From Botrytis cinerea B05.10 (Eukaryota; Ascomycota; Leotiomycetes; Helotiales; Sclerotiniaceae), in the NCBI RefSeq assembly GCF_000143535.2, contig NC_037310.1, positions 620,001 to 684,000 on the forward strand: a stretch of DNA of 64,000 nt. Reading direction: 5' to 3'. The first letter of the stretch is position 1. Each line of letters starts with the position of its first letter. The notes below the pieces were generated by a model that was not told where the DNA came from, made no database searches, and saw only the letters and a list, made by a program, of their open reading frames with translations. Positions 32,497 to 46,402 of this stretch are shown here, in pieces. Both the position numbers and the translations under genes were made by a program.

Positions 32497-33037
32497 GATG
32501 AGGTATTAGAATTCCAGATTTATGAGCAATACAGATACTTCTCGTCGCATGTATATATTCGTTGTCAGAGTTACTGTTACTGATACTGAAACCGAAAACT
32601 TGATTGATGGAAATTGTTTCTTGATGAGAATTTGGACTGTGGTTAAAATAGGGATAAAAGGCCAATGTTAAATGATAATAATAAATGGAATTATACAATA
32701 TCGAATCAAAGATGAATGTTTCTAAAAATAATAAAATTGATGGTCGTTGCATGTGAGAAAGAGAAGCAGAAACAGGACACATTATAATAATCATCATTTC
32801 TAGTGCATTTCGAAACAGGAGCGCTGGATTAAATGGTAATAATCATTCTTGCTATTTTTGAAAAATCTATCTTCAATTAAAAGCCCTGTGCCTGCAGTCT
32901 TTGGGAATTGTCTGCAAATCTTCAGACTGCAAGAGAAAGAACACCCAACACCAACATGATTGTGATACATGCAGTATCAACAAGTCTTTCGAGCCTTCTC
33001 AAAGCCTTCCAAATGTTTCTTCATGCAAAAATAAAGT
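32497..33037. other. Intergenic, no gene seen
   Basis: AT-rich DNA upstream of the minus-strand gene at 30642-32496 and downstream of the next minus-strand gene. A plus-strand open frame entering 33038-33326 is the complement of the neighbouring gene's C-terminal region. Confidence 0.55.
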
Positions 33038-34135
33038 CTATTTAGATTCCAGCACTTTAGGAACAGCTCGTACACCCAAAGCATGTGTTATCATTCTTGA
33101 AGCGACAGTTATTGTCGTTTTGGGTCTTCTCGTTATGGATTGGTTAGTTCTTGGCAAAGTCAATGTAGTAAGGCGTGCCTTCGAGTTTTGTGTATTAAAG
33201 ACAGGAGAATACAATGCCCCAAGGTTATTCGAACTCGTAGAGAAATTGCTTCGGAATGATCTTATGATTTCTGCAGGATGTGGTCTCCTTGCTGGTGCTG
33301 ATGCGGATGATGAAATTCGTGACTGAGGATTGCTGAGTCGTCTTTTGGGGCTTAAAGTTAACCATGTGGCTCTTGGCTCCTGATTACTCTGCGTTCTCAA
33401 ATGTAAATCTCTATTATCCCTCTCGATGTCTCTACTTTCTCTCCCAGATACACTAGGTAAGTTATGAGGCGCCGCCGAACTCGTATAACTCTGAGACTTG
33501 AAAAGTTCTTTTTTCCTGGGTGGAGCTTTGCCGTCGCATCTGCCTTCCAATGGCATCGGTTTGGCTCCATTTGCTAAGATAGCCTTTCTTTCTTCAGACT
33601 CCTCATTATTCTCAAAAGTTCCGCCAGACTCTGACGATCCGCAATTTTGCCCAGATGTATTCTCGTTATCGAGAGTAATGACCTCTTTGGTGTCAACTTT
33701 CATGGTGATTGCATCCGTTTTCACCACCGTATTTCCACCCATTTCTCTTGAATATTCATTTCCAGCAAGCAAATCCAGTACAGCATTCTCGACTTTACTT
33801 GTTAGCTCAATTGGAACCGCGGCAGATATAAGATCTCCAGAATCCTTCTGATTTCTTTCTGCAAAAATCCCTCTGGCATCAACCTGCGCTTCAATCTTCT
33901 TCTCGATGAGTACTGGCGCACTAAAACCAACTATAACCCAGTCGGCTCGGCCTCCAGGAAGTATGTTTTTTTGCCACATAACTTTGTTTCGTGTGATATT
34001 CTCTGGCCGTTGTCGATTCAAAAGCTCGACATTGGACTGTTCTTTCTTTCCGTCTCGAAAAGCTAGGTTCTTGATGCTGGCTGCAGCGCATTAGCAAACG
34101 TCTCCCAGATTGAAACCATTCTTACTTCGCGACAT
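33038..34135 (-). CDS. Hypothetical Ser-rich basic protein
   Basis: Exon 1, 34135-34126, is only 10 nt (ATG TCG CGA A). A 45-nt intron with GTAAGA donor, GCTAAT branch site and GCTGCAG acceptor follows. Exon 2 is 34080-33038. The product has 350 residues starting MSRTSIKNLAFRDGKKEQSN. The N-terminal 100 residues include a possible globular piece (GGRADWVIVGFSAPVLIEKK). The rest is disordered, Ser/Arg-rich, with RRLSNPQSR, RRPHPAEIIRSF and TRRPKTTITV, likely phosphosites or nuclear signals. No family is recognised. The tiny first exon is supported by matching splice signals and frame; otherwise a downstream start would be needed. Confidence 0.62.
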
Positions 34136-37100
34136 GACTTCTTCTAATATCGATATCAGTGGCTTATCCAGTTTTCTGCTTGGCCAATATGGCTTCTTCT
34201 CCGGACCGTGAATTTATGGTTGAATCTTCGATCAACAATACAAATGTTGTGTCAGAAATGCCCGACTTTGTAAGAGGAATGAAAATTGAATCATGAAAAG
34301 CGATATTGGTTCCTTCAATTGATCTATGTGGAAGCTGGGAGGAGATGGTTTCTCTTGATTTCTACGAGAAAGGGTGTAGAAAGGTGAATCAGAGACAGAT
34401 GTTTTGGATTTCAGATTTTGAGAGAACGTGAAGCCTTTGACTGGATCCAAATGGAAGGTGCTTCCAAACAAGAATCAATCGTTCCTTCTAGAGAGTCTAT
34501 ATGTAGTAGAATGGACAGATAATGGTAGGGAAAATTTATTTTGTATGGTTTCAAATTGTAGTTTGCGGAGTTGCGGATGATGAATGAGTAAATGGTGCTT
34601 GGGAAGCAAGAAGAAGAGGAGCTTTACCTATGAGAAAATATGCTCGAGACTCGTCAGAAAATCTCATACTTTACTCTAGAATCTTAGATAAGAACCATAT
34701 ATGTATTCAAAGGGCAGGTTAATGTCTTACTTAGGAATTAATTGCATACGTGAATTGCCATGTGACTCGGTCTCGGTCATGTGATAATGAAAAGCACAAG
34801 ATTAATATGTTGAGCTGTTATGATGTTGCATCATTATGAAGGTCAAAATGTTTCAAGTAATGAATTACGACAGGCCCCGAAAGAAATCAACACGACATCT
34901 TCAACATCTTACAACTACTCAGTGTCTAATATGCTTTTGACGCTCAACTGCAGAATCTCTCATGAATTCTCCCCAGAAAGATAAAGCTCGTCGCAAAATG
35001 TGACATTTGGGGACTTAGAGATGCTCATTTTGGTACAAAGTGGATATTTGAGGTTTGAGAAAAATAATCAATTTCAAAAGCTTCGCGGTCACCATAATAT
35101 AGGAGGGAAAGAACTGGCTTGTGTGAGATTCTAGACTTTCCCACTAGGGGCACCACACCAAGTCGCTGCAAAGGCACTGGGCGGCTAGGGTTGCAAAGTT
35201 CTGTGTCGATCTGGAATGCTTTACCTTTTTTTGTCGATGCAAACAGTGTGCTCTCGGGTGAAGAGAGGTAGAGAGTGGGTGGATTGAATGATGTTTCTGA
35301 TTCTTGTGAAGTCCGACCAGCGATTGTGAGCGTGAGATGAAAGGTGATTCTTCGCTAGCACCGAGCAGATTCGATGTTTAAATGCAGTCAGGTTTTATAG
35401 TTATCATCAGCATATTCGCAGATAATTGTCCACTTTCCGAGATTGTGTTACTCTCAAGTGAGGGCGAGGAAAGGGGAGAGGGTTTACTCGTCCACCCATG
35501 CTAAGATTGACGTTCTCACCGTGCTTTCGCAGCGGTGCCTAAAGGATGGATTTAGGATTACCTCCTCCTTGGCCCCAACCATCAATCTATTTACTGGTAG
35601 TTTCAGTATGTTTTCGCTTGGTTTGGACATCAACATGGTATTCGAACTCGAGATATGACACTACTATCCTTGTCAAGGGTGGTCACAGAAATGATTCAAG
35701 CATATCACTTGGCCAACAGATTCTCGTATATTCTGCAAGCTTCTGTTGATACTCTGGATCCCCAACGCGATCCTCCTGATTTTAAAACGTGGGTCATCTC
35801 GCTGCGTTATAACTACCCAGAGGAGGACATGAGAGATTCTGACAGAAAAACCCTTACTCGACAGTACATATCCTTGACACCTGCCTGTACACAAAAATTG
35901 TCTGCCAGTGCGAATACTTAATCTCAGTACAGTTGCGTCAGCGTGTTTTGTTTTGATATATGTCATCTTATTCAATGATTTCCGCCCATATCTGAAATGC
36001 GCTCGCTCATATGCTGGCCTCTGTCAACAACACACGTACAGAGGCGACATCTGTTATCTATACAGTCATCTATTACTGAAATGAGAAGTTCGAGAACATG
36101 GCCTTGAAGTATGCTCATCTTCCGAAGCATCAAATTCATGATTGACCTAACTAGTTCTATATTTCCGAAGCTTCAGCCAACAGTTACTCTCCACCTTCCT
36201 TACTTAACCGCCGACGGCTTTTTTCCAGTCTACCGGTACCGATCGCCACCCCGATATATTTGTTGCTTTGCCACTGATAGACATAATGGACTTTCTCTCC
36301 TACCAATCTCGCCTCAATTCCCTTCACACAAATTGCAAAATTCCCGGTAATCTTTTGCCCTGGCGTTTAATTGATGAACTCCCAAATGGACTATCGCTCA
36401 GGAACTACCTGAGAGCTCGGTACCGAAAGAAGATGGTCTGAGCTGCAGTACCAAACATCAGATGAACGGCAACCAACCGTCAATGATCGGCGGAATTTAC
36501 CGCCACAAACTAACGCCCGCCCTCTTCCCTCTCCTCGAAATTCAACATCTTGTGACTGAACGAATTTGCGTTATATTTTCCGATGCACCTAGTTAACAAC
36601 AAGAGCCTCGATTGAGGATACCAAGGTACATACCTACATCCCCCACCTCGGATTACCCCCCATCTTCCAGTGCCAAGGCCGAGGCCCGAGTACCTCATCA
36701 CAGCGAACTATACATACATCAAGTAGGTACGTACCCATATTCCCAGCGCTAACCATCACGTGTACGGTCATGCCACGAAGCTCCCTCGAAGAAACCCACC
36801 CAAGCAAAAACTAGCAAGGAAAAATTAGATAGTAAGTAAGAAAGAAGACAAGTCGTCCGGATAAAGTTCTCAGGCTATTTATGCGTAGCCTTAACCTTAA
36901 CAACCCTCCACTCCACTCTCCGTATACCCCCGTTGTCCCCTGGAGCATTTCCGTCGCATACCCACACCATGCATCGAGACAAAAACTTAGGTACAACCCC
37001 GGCCGGCAATCACCGCCATGGAGATGAAGAAACCAGGATTAGGCTAGGTTGCAGATGAACGCAACCTTGCTACTTACACAATACCACGTTCAAATCGAGG

Positions 37101-40100
37101 GCTTGCAGACGAGAATTCCAGCAAAGTAACAGAGAGGTATCACAAATTATGTACCCCAGAAATGCCTCGTTTTTATATCGTATTTGTGTCACTTGCGGAT
37201 GTACGCTGGTTGTGCTCGTACAGAGTACAGAGAGAATGTGTTCCTGGGGAATTGCGGGGTACATATACACCACATCACTAGCCTTTACTGGGACTATACG
37301 TTGTTCAATTTATTTTTCCGTCCTTCCCCATCACTCATTTCTTCATTAAGACATGTTATTCTGGGGAATTCATTAGGTGACTTTTACGATTCCACCTCTT
37401 CTCATGATAGCCAATCAATAGCCCGACAAACTCCCCATAAATAACATACTTTAACCTCAAGCTCCGTATTTCGCTCTCGTGCTTAACCTGCTCGTTGCCT
37501 GCTTGGTTTCTTCAAGGGTTAATCATACCAGCATTTCAACCTGTCAAATTTCTTTTCTTAAATTGAACCATCCACCTTCAATGCGACGGAATGCAATGTG
37601 CGATCTTTGCACTCCCTCGAACACCCATTGCATATCTGACAATTCACGCCCCCATTCTTGCAGGAATGTTTCAATTTTACGAGTCATTAGGTGCTGAAAG
37701 TGGTAGGCTAAGATTGGCTTTGCCATATCAGAGGATTTATTTTCACCAATAAGAGCTGTTACCAAACTTTGGATATGGCTTTTATGTGATAGAGATTAGA
37801 GACGTGACAACGCGTTACTTGGTGCTATATGCCTTGTGATTCCTCTAATGACATACTATGTATCATGTTACTATTTGTTATGCTAGATGAAGAAAGCGAT
37901 GTTATGTTATGATGAAAACTATGCTTGCTGGTTTCCATCGACATATCTCATTCTTCCGAGTACCAATTAGGGAGTGTGTTGTTCCGCAAGCTTCCGAGAG
38001 GAAATTTTGCAGATGTGTTTTTTGATCTCTCTGAAGTACATGATATCATTGTGCCTGCGTCTATTCTCAATTTCTTGTAGATCGACAGGGCGCAGGACTC
38101 ATGTTGTCTAAAGGTTGTACCTTTAATTTGGCCCTAATTCTGTTTACTGTTACGGACTTATAGGACAGGTTCCTATTAATTGTAGTCATATTATCTGCAG
38201 TATCCTCTTCATTAGTCGCCGGTTGATGATTGCAAAAATTTGAAACATTCCAATGACATCCTAATCTCATATTGGCTCTCAGCGTTCCTCTCGCATCTTT
38301 ACATGAAGAACAAACTAATAAACAGGCGCAAGCTCTTCTCGACGCGTCTCGTATGGCCTAGATGGGATCAGTGGAGAGTATTTAGATGATTCGTTCTCGG
38401 CTTCACTGCTATTAGGCAATATCCCAGTCTTGTGTGCCATATATGATTATCACTATCGCTGCCGAAACCTGGGGATCTGCTAGTAACAAACGTGGAACAA
38501 AATATTCGTACTCATATCCAACATGCCGATTCGCCAATGGTATTCCCGCGCGTTTCGGATATCAAGCCACAATATGTATTACGCCTCTTTTCGTCTTTGC
38601 AGAAGCCATACCGACGCGCGTTGATCTTGGCCCAATAATTTAATACTTTTGTGAGTACCAAATTCTTAGATTGCTGTAAGAGAGTGGAGGGACAGGGAAT
38701 GATAGAACGCCTTGTGCGTGATATTCTCATTTTCCCAGGTCTTTCGAGATCTACAGTGTGGCCCCGACACCGTTTGGTCTTGCTGGCTCAGCAAATTTTG
38801 CCTTGCGATATAGTGCAGGTTCCCTAATGGTCCGGGCATCCCAGAAAACATTCTCCCTGGTTGTTATTGCGAGAATTATGTGGATTCTGTTGTACGCCAC
38901 CCCCTCATTCTGCTAGGACGTTCGCATAATGCACGGCTGCATCTTCTAGCTCCATGATCTACTAGATGTTAATTTTGGTTAGCTGAATTTTTTCCGATAC
39001 TTGAAGGACCTAATGGAATGACTACAGTGCAGAACATGCAAGGCTGGTGTCCTGGCATTCAAAATTAAATTAACTCATAGCCAAGGAAAGCCGGTATGCA
39101 CCTAGAGCATATTGACGTACTAGAAAATAGTTCAGCGTTGGTAGCAGACCACATTATTGAAAGACTCTAGCATCGATGTGCTTCTTGAGAACATGTTCAA
39201 CCAATTGGTCCGACATATTAAAATTATTGCATGATATGGAAGTTTTTCGACACGAATGCTACTGAAAATGATGTGAAATTTTGCAACAGGAAAGGACATT
39301 CTAAGTGAAAATTGGATGATTAGGCATCTATGTATTTTACTCCACTAGAAGTGTATTTCATGTTGAGCCAACCAATGTGATTGATCTGATAGCAAACCGC
39401 CGATTACTCGACCTAGACAAATTCCCCGAAGTGGCAAATACTACCGTCGTCCTTGGACAGAATATTGCTCACATCCCACATACTACGTTTCATACACACG
39501 AGTATTTGGAATTCGAAGTCAAATCATAAATCAACATTTGATCAAGAATAGAGGCCTACCAATTTCTACCACTCTCGTCCTGATTTTCAAACTCTCGAAT
39601 CGGTGCTTCACCACTTGAACAACAAACACCAGGCCCACTATTGCTCATAAGGGCCTTCGCATCATACTTGAATCGATCTCGAAGTTTACGATTAGATCGA
39701 ATTCCAGGGACAGCTTACAATGGCGCCATGCTGACTGTGTTTCCGCATTAGATCAACCATACGTACAAGGACTCGGTCAAATGGCAGATAAATATCGTGA
39801 AGATCTTGTACGCTTCAAGGAGAAATATCTTTGCTCTGGTGATAAAGTTCTCAGTATTTTAGGTAGCGCAGTTGACGGCTATAAATTTTTACCACACTTG
39901 ATGGCATGTCCTCCAAGCTGTAAGATTGATGTTTGCATAGATTGCCTTCTAGTTTCGTCTCGGAGGCCGATTGTGTCTATCAATACCAACGTATTCCTGC
40001 ACGGATAGGGTCGTATGTATCTTGGTACCGAACATTCCGAGAGCGTCGCATGTGTATCTCAATATCCGAAGTCCAATAATACATCGGGACAACCGACCAC

Positions 40101-41910
40101 ATGTTCTTTGACAGACCCATGGATTATCCTGTGGCAAGCGCCACTACGTATATTGGGGACTTCGAGGGGTGTATCGCATTTCTCGGCACTATACAAGCGG
40201 GAATACTTTGTTCGATAATGGGTGGGTCTCCATGTGAGATTGTGGTGATACGAAGATACTTGTGCAAGATTCAAAGCTTTGATATGTCATTGTTGCAGTC
40301 CAGTTGGGTGCTTGGGCAAATTGTGCACTTCATTGGAACTTTGCATATTGTGATGAGATGCTTACCGGATGAAATTAATTTAGGATGCTAAGACGATATC
40401 CACAAGACAACTAAGGAGATTTTGGGTTTGTTTGATAGTACTCACTTGGACCAATTGACGAGTCAAAGCTCGTACCCGAGGTAACTGAAGACTTGAATCC
40501 TAGTAGCAATATTTTTCCGGCAAGTAGCTTGGTGGAGACTTTGTGCATCGATTATGGCTCCCTAAATATCGAGCTACCTGCGTATCTCTTGCCGACCGAT
40601 TCTTCAATTTCAGTATCGCCAAGTAGGGATTTCCTAAATCTCGTATGCACGTATGTCATATCTCGTCTCAGGAGATGGCTCGATATAGCTCGTTCGTCAG
40701 GGGATGTCACATATCGAATATTGTTATCGCGGCGATGAAGATATTCCTACAGTAGACTTTCTGTAGAAGGATGTGCGGCGATTCAACCCCGCTTCGCGTC
40801 ATAATTTCCCCAGACTTCGGGAATGATCGTGAAAATAGGCTCAATGCAAAGAAGGGACGAAACTATATATTCGCAAGATTGGCGATATACTTCATGTCCT
40901 TAATTTCGTGTGTGTGAAAACATAGATTGGCGCTGCATCAATAGAATTTATTTTCACTTTATCTCAAGCGCTCAGTGGGTTGAAATTAAACATTGCTTAC
41001 ATAAGGACCCGAGTGACCCTTGACTGTCTGAGTCAGGTACAATTAAGTGACCCCCTTGTCATTCTCGCTTATGCACGTCGTCTTGCAAATCCAATCAAGA
41101 CCTTCATTTTTCACCTGTTTTTGGCTTGCGGAGTCTAAATCTCCGCAACACGTTACCCACAGACACGATTGTTTTTCTTGAATACAACACCCTTATGTGG
41201 TGATATCAAACCGATCCATCATGCACAATACAACAAACATGTGGCATCAAAGCCACCATCGATTATTGGAACACACTTTGGGTATGCTACGCACCTCTCA
41301 TACCCTTTCTGCCTTGACCAGATCTTGTACAACTTTGGTCATTTCCCCATATTTTTATATGCAGAGTAGAAGCACTCTGCAATGTGATCCATCTTACAAG
41401 GAATCTCACCTCTTCAACACCCCGCCAGCTCCATTCTCTCCTTTACTCTGCAGTAACCAGCCTTGACATATTCATCGCCAATTCTGGGATCAGTTCCTTC
41501 TCCATTCGGCCGGATGCTTTTTACCGAACCCCAGATTTTTAGATTCTGAACCTGCATAAATATTCACAAGGGTCAAGTTGATGGAAAGCTGTGATATTTC
41601 CAGACACCCCCAAGCATATCGTCTGATATGCCAATCCATGCCGCGAATCGTCCTCTACCGGCCATTGCAGGACGCCGCTCACGCCTCTTGTTGTACACCC
41701 ATAAGCGTGTTCACGCGGCACGTAATCAGTAATGCTTTCGTAAGGAAATAGTATGAGCAAAACCAACAAAAGCCTTAACATTCGCACTTTAAGAGCCGAG
41801 CTGGGGTTGCACATAAAATATTTTTCGAAATCTGATTTCTATGAAAACCAAAACCCCTTCGTCTTACTCTAACATCATCAATGTCAAGGCAAATTTCATG
41901 AGCACTTTAT
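34136..41910. other. Gene-poor stretch with possible relics
   Basis: About 7.8 kb without a gene I can support. Several short overlapping frames occur: 35443-35921, 38434-38643, 39781-40008, 40015-40391 and 40493-40738. The cluster at 39360-40740 switches frame repeatedly, for example VDLIANRRLLDLDKF-like sequence near 39380, ADKYREDLVRFKEKYL at 39781 and GDFEGCIAFLGTIQAGILCS near 40160. This may be one decayed gene. No family could be named. Confidence 0.5.
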
Positions 41911-44183
41911 ATGCCTTACATCAACGCAATGTCAATCTCATCTCAAGGAAATTCTCCCAACTCTACCTCCGGAAGCATTAGACACTTCTCAATGTCTCGG
42001 GACAAATTTGATATCGACATTTCCTCGCCCCAACTTTCTATCGTAACAAATAGCGATTTGACATCTCCAACCTCTCTAAAATCACCAAACGGCCGTCGTA
42101 TCGCGACTTTTTCCCGAGAGGGTATCTTGGGATCCGCACAGAAAGCTAGAAATTTATCACAATCCTCCGCAGATAGAGAATCTATCACAAATGCACTACA
42201 GAGCAGACAAAATCATAATCATAATCATAATCAAAACCAAAATAGAAATGGGAATGGAAATACAAATGGAAATGGTAATCAGAATGGGAACAGTGATGAT
42301 GGAATCAATCCGTTAAAAAGAAGGAGTACTGATGCTGGCATTGACTACCCTAGACGAAGAGCTACTATAGCTGTAAGTATTCTATTTTGGGCTACAATAA
42401 CAAATCTAATAGAAATCTAGTGCGAGATATGTCGATCTCGAAAATCACGATGTGATGGCACCAAGCCCAAATGCAAACTTTGCACAGAATTGGGGGCCGA
42501 ATGTATTTATCGTGAACCAGGAATCAAACTCGATGCCGGAGATAAACTGATATTGGAGCACCTTACTCGGATCGAAGGATTACTTCAATCAACCTTAATC
42601 GGCCAAACATCCAATCTTGCTCTCTCAACCGGATCACCATCTATCAATGGAGGAACCACAGCCAGTGGCGAGGACCTATTAATGGCAGCTAGCGGAGGCT
42701 TTGCCTCTATGATACCTGCCACAGGTCTTGGCACATGGGCTATCCCCACTAACATCTCCACGATGCCAAAAATTCACACAAACGCTGCACTACACTTACT
42801 CCAATGGCCTTTAATTCGCGATTTAGTATCGCGACCTTACGATCCTCAAATCCTTCTTCAGCTCGAAATGGCCAGAGAGCCACTTGCTTTGTCCAAAGCG
42901 CCGTGCTTAGACTTATCAAACACCTCTGCATATATCGAAGCATTCTTCGCCAAAGTGAATGTCTGGTATGCATGCGTCAATCCTTTTAATTGGAAAAATC
43001 ACTACCGCGTCGCTTTATCCAATGGTTTTCGCGAAGGCCCGGAAAGCTGTATTGTGCTTTTAGTACTGGCATTGGGTCAAGCCAGTTGCAGCGGGAGCAT
43101 ATCCAGAGCAGTCAGTTCTGAAGATCCTCCTGGGCTTCCATATTTCGCAGCCGCCTGGGCACTTCTTCCAAGTTTAATGACGAGAAATACGGTATTATCT
43201 GCCCAGTGCACGGTTCTTGCTTCTGCGTATTTATTTTACCTTGTAAGACCATTGGAGGCATGGACCTTATTGAGTAGTACAAGTACAAAGCTTCAACTTC
43301 TTTTAAGTGCGCCCGGAAGGATACCAGCAAGCCAAAGAGAATTATGCGAGCGAGTGTATTGGAATTCATTGTTGTTTGAAAGTGATCTGTTGGCCGAGTT
43401 AGATTTACCACATTCCGGGATAGTCCAATATGAAGAAATAGTAGGGCTGCCAGGGGGTTTTGAGCAAGAAGATGAGGATGGAGTAGGCCGCGATGAGCTT
43501 TGGTACTTTTTGGCCGAGATTGCTCTACGCCGGCTATTGAACCGTGTCAGTCAACTCATTTACTCGAAGGATTCGATGGCGTCGACATCAAGCTTAGAGC
43601 CTGTTGTGGCCGAGCTTGATTTTCAACTGTCACAATGGTACGAAAGTCTACCTCTACCATTACAGTTTTCGTATACCCGAACCCCTCTTCCGGATCCGGT
43701 TCAAACCGTATTGAGACTGCGGTACTTTGCTTGCCGAACAATCATTTTTAGGCCATATATTCTTGCGGTGTTAGACAATGAACAAGCAGCCATGGATCCA
43801 TCAGTTCGAGAAAATTGTCGGAAATGCCTTGAGGCTTCCATTAGACAACTAGAGCATATCAGCGCACAGTAAGTTCTGTCTCTTCATTATCTCACGGTGA
43901 TAGTCTAACTAACCTCATTTTCAGCCATGCAGGTCACATGCCATACCTTTGGCAAGGTGCGCTCAGTATTGTCTCGCAAACACTTCTGGTAATGGGCGCC
44001 ACTATGTCCCCCTCCCTTTCCGCGATCATCAACTCACTCGTCATCCACGATACAATCGACGGTATAATCAATGACGTCGTCATGGAAATCGAAAGATATG
44101 CCCATTTAGCACCCAGTCTAAGTCTCTCTGCCGAGATAATCAGAGAAGCCGAAATGCGGAGACGCAGCTACCTTGGTGGCTGA
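41911..44183 (+). CDS. Zn2Cys6 fungal transcription factor
   Basis: Exons 41911-42372, 42421-43868 and 43925-44183 encode 722 residues. Exon 1 is a disordered Ser/Asn-rich leader with an NHNHNHNQNQN / NGNGN run and a basic KRRSTDAGIDYPRRR patch. The zinc cluster C-x2-C-x6-C-x6-C-x2-C-x6-C (C155 to C182) starts exactly at the first codon of exon 2. After the linker YREPGIKL comes the middle homology region, with SCIVLLVLALGQASCSG, YFAAAWALLPSLM and SQWYESLPLPLQFSY plus LRLRYFACRTIIFRPYI, as in many pathway regulators. The C-terminus is helical. Its targets are unknown; no biosynthetic neighbours are within 5 kb. A second in-frame Met at 41929 may be the true start. Confidence 0.9.
42215..42293 (+). 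repeat. Coding Asn-rich microsatellite
   Basis: AATCATAATCATAATCAAAA grading into GGAAATGGAAAT-type units encodes the NHNHNQNQNRNGNGNTNGNG run in exon 1 of the regulator. The units are 6 bp, so expansion or contraction keeps the reading frame. Confidence 0.8.
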
Positions 44184-46402
44184 GTGTAGATCCTTCGAGA
44201 TCTTACATTACCGTTAAAAACAATACCGCAACAAATGATGACAATCAGCACAATGACGATTATTCCCAACGGACAACCAGTGGTAAGAGGCGAAAAGCGA
44301 AAAAGGGCCGAATCTTCAGTAGTCTCAAAAGTTAGCAAACCGTTTTCGGGCAGCTAAAGACTGGGTAAAGCCACGATATATATGGAATTGGGGCTGGGGG
44401 TATCAGTCCAAGAGGCTGCACGATGAGGAGATGGAATTCTTTTTGAGTTCCTCAAAAGCTCTACTTGGCGGCTAGGCTTTTCGGGCCTGGATGCCTAAAC
44501 TATCAATTTGAGTGGTTGAAAACCACCCCGCACTTTCCAGGGTTATGATGACTTCGGAAGGTTATGTAGAATGGGTCTCACATGTACATTGCCACATGTT
44601 GTATATAGTTCTATTTGTCTGAGTGGCTAGTAAATAGTGTTAGTCAGTCATGCTATACAATGCTTGCTACTCCTGTTTAGTCCTGTTCTATGTTGTACTC
44701 CCTGTGTATTTTATGCATTGCATGGGATTGTGGATTGTTTTCCTTTTAGAAGTCACTTGACCAGGGCATTACATTAGAAAAGCATGAGATATTAAGAAAA
44801 GAATCAGCTGATAGTTGGGATTGGAATAAAAACCGCAGGTCCGAATTCGTACTCACTCCTGATTTCTATAATCCTGACCTGTAAGATAATTAGTGCCCTA
44901 TATATTGAAATAGTATGATGACTGGGAGAGACCTTTCCACTATTCGACTAGTCGTTGCACGTCATTCTTCTATCTTTCGGATCCTATCAAAGCTTAACTT
45001 GTAAAGGGTCCAACAACAGAGAAATCTGACCCGAACAAGGGTTTGGTACTCTTACCATCACCCTTCTGTTCTGTCATATGACTATCATGTGACCATGTAC
45101 ATTGATATCCTTTGAAACCAATTTCTTTTTACTGAGATGTATTCGAGATGTTTAGAATGACTCTTGCACTTCCAAGTAATGCTCAATCTATTATATGAAT
45201 GTAAGTCCATAAGCAACACTTGCGTGGTTGGGATTGACCTCAATCTCTTGCGCAAGGATCGATAAAATCTCAACATTCACGAGACAGCAACCGCTCCCAC
45301 ACGAGAATGCTTCGCCTTACTAAAAACCACCCTCTTAATACCAATATGATACATATATTTTGAAATCGAGCAATAAGACACACGCCGAGAAGAAACATCA
45401 CACCAAAACACATGCAGAAGTTAAGGAAAGTGGCTCCACCCAAGCATATGCTGCTAAAATAGAAGAGGCAAGGTTCCGAATTATGATCTCACCGTGAATG
45501 GGATCAAATAAACCGAATTTACAAGGCCTAACTGGTCGACTGCTCTTCTTGAGACCTCGATGAAAGGCCTATATCGCGAGAACAAGACTTTCTCTATCTC
45601 AAACTTATATATCGAGAATGCAACATGAACCAAAACCATCTACTCCTGTTTCGACGGAGCAAGCTAATTCATCCTTCTTTAAATAAGAAGTACCAGTGGG
45701 ACCTGTTAGAAACGACAACACCAAAAAGTCGAGAAAACCACCCCACCAAAAGATACATAACGATGCAACGGATCAAGCGAATTTGAATCAGAAATGACCA
45801 AAAGACTCATACTGATTCAACTAGATGCTAACAGACAATCGCAAGACGAGATAGACAAGACACAAAGGAGGCTGAAAAGTACAAACTTCCTATTCATTAG
45901 TATGATCTTGAAAGAGGATCTGTGATGCTATGAAGTGAACCAATTGCTTTAGCACTAGAAGATGTAGATGCATTAGAAAAGAAGATAAATACACTGATTT
46001 AGCGAAGCTCCTTGATATGTCAACTAACATCTAATAGAACAGACAAAGATCTTCAACGTTCGTTTAAAGACTGAACTACTGTAATTCGAGATTTTTTGCG
46101 CAAGAAATGACACATGCATGGCGAGAGCTTGGCGATAAAAGTGTATTTGCTATTATCTCTGGCTATCTTTTCACAAAGCTAAGTAGTTGTGCCATAGGAG
46201 ACATGAGTAGTCATGTAGACTTATGGTACCAAAATTTCCGATCATATCATTCCCGTGTTTCCCAGATTCCATAGTATGATAAATGCCATTGCAATTTCAT
46301 AATTCATAGAATCTGTCTCATCCCAAATCATCCCCAACTGGAAGTTACCTGACTCCCATGCCCTCAATTCGATAGCCGTTGACATTTTTCACTTGCCAGT
46401 TT
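44184..46402. other. Intergenic, no gene seen
   Basis: About 2.2 kb without a convincing reading frame on either strand between the Zn2Cys6 gene and the C2H2 gene, so it should hold the 3' ends of both. Only short frames such as 45085-45276 occur. No repeats or RNA genes were recognised. Confidence 0.5.

Noticed and set aside
32901..33326. 141-codon plus-strand frame
   Set aside because: Mostly antisense to the C-terminal coding region of the minus-strand gene at 33038-34135.
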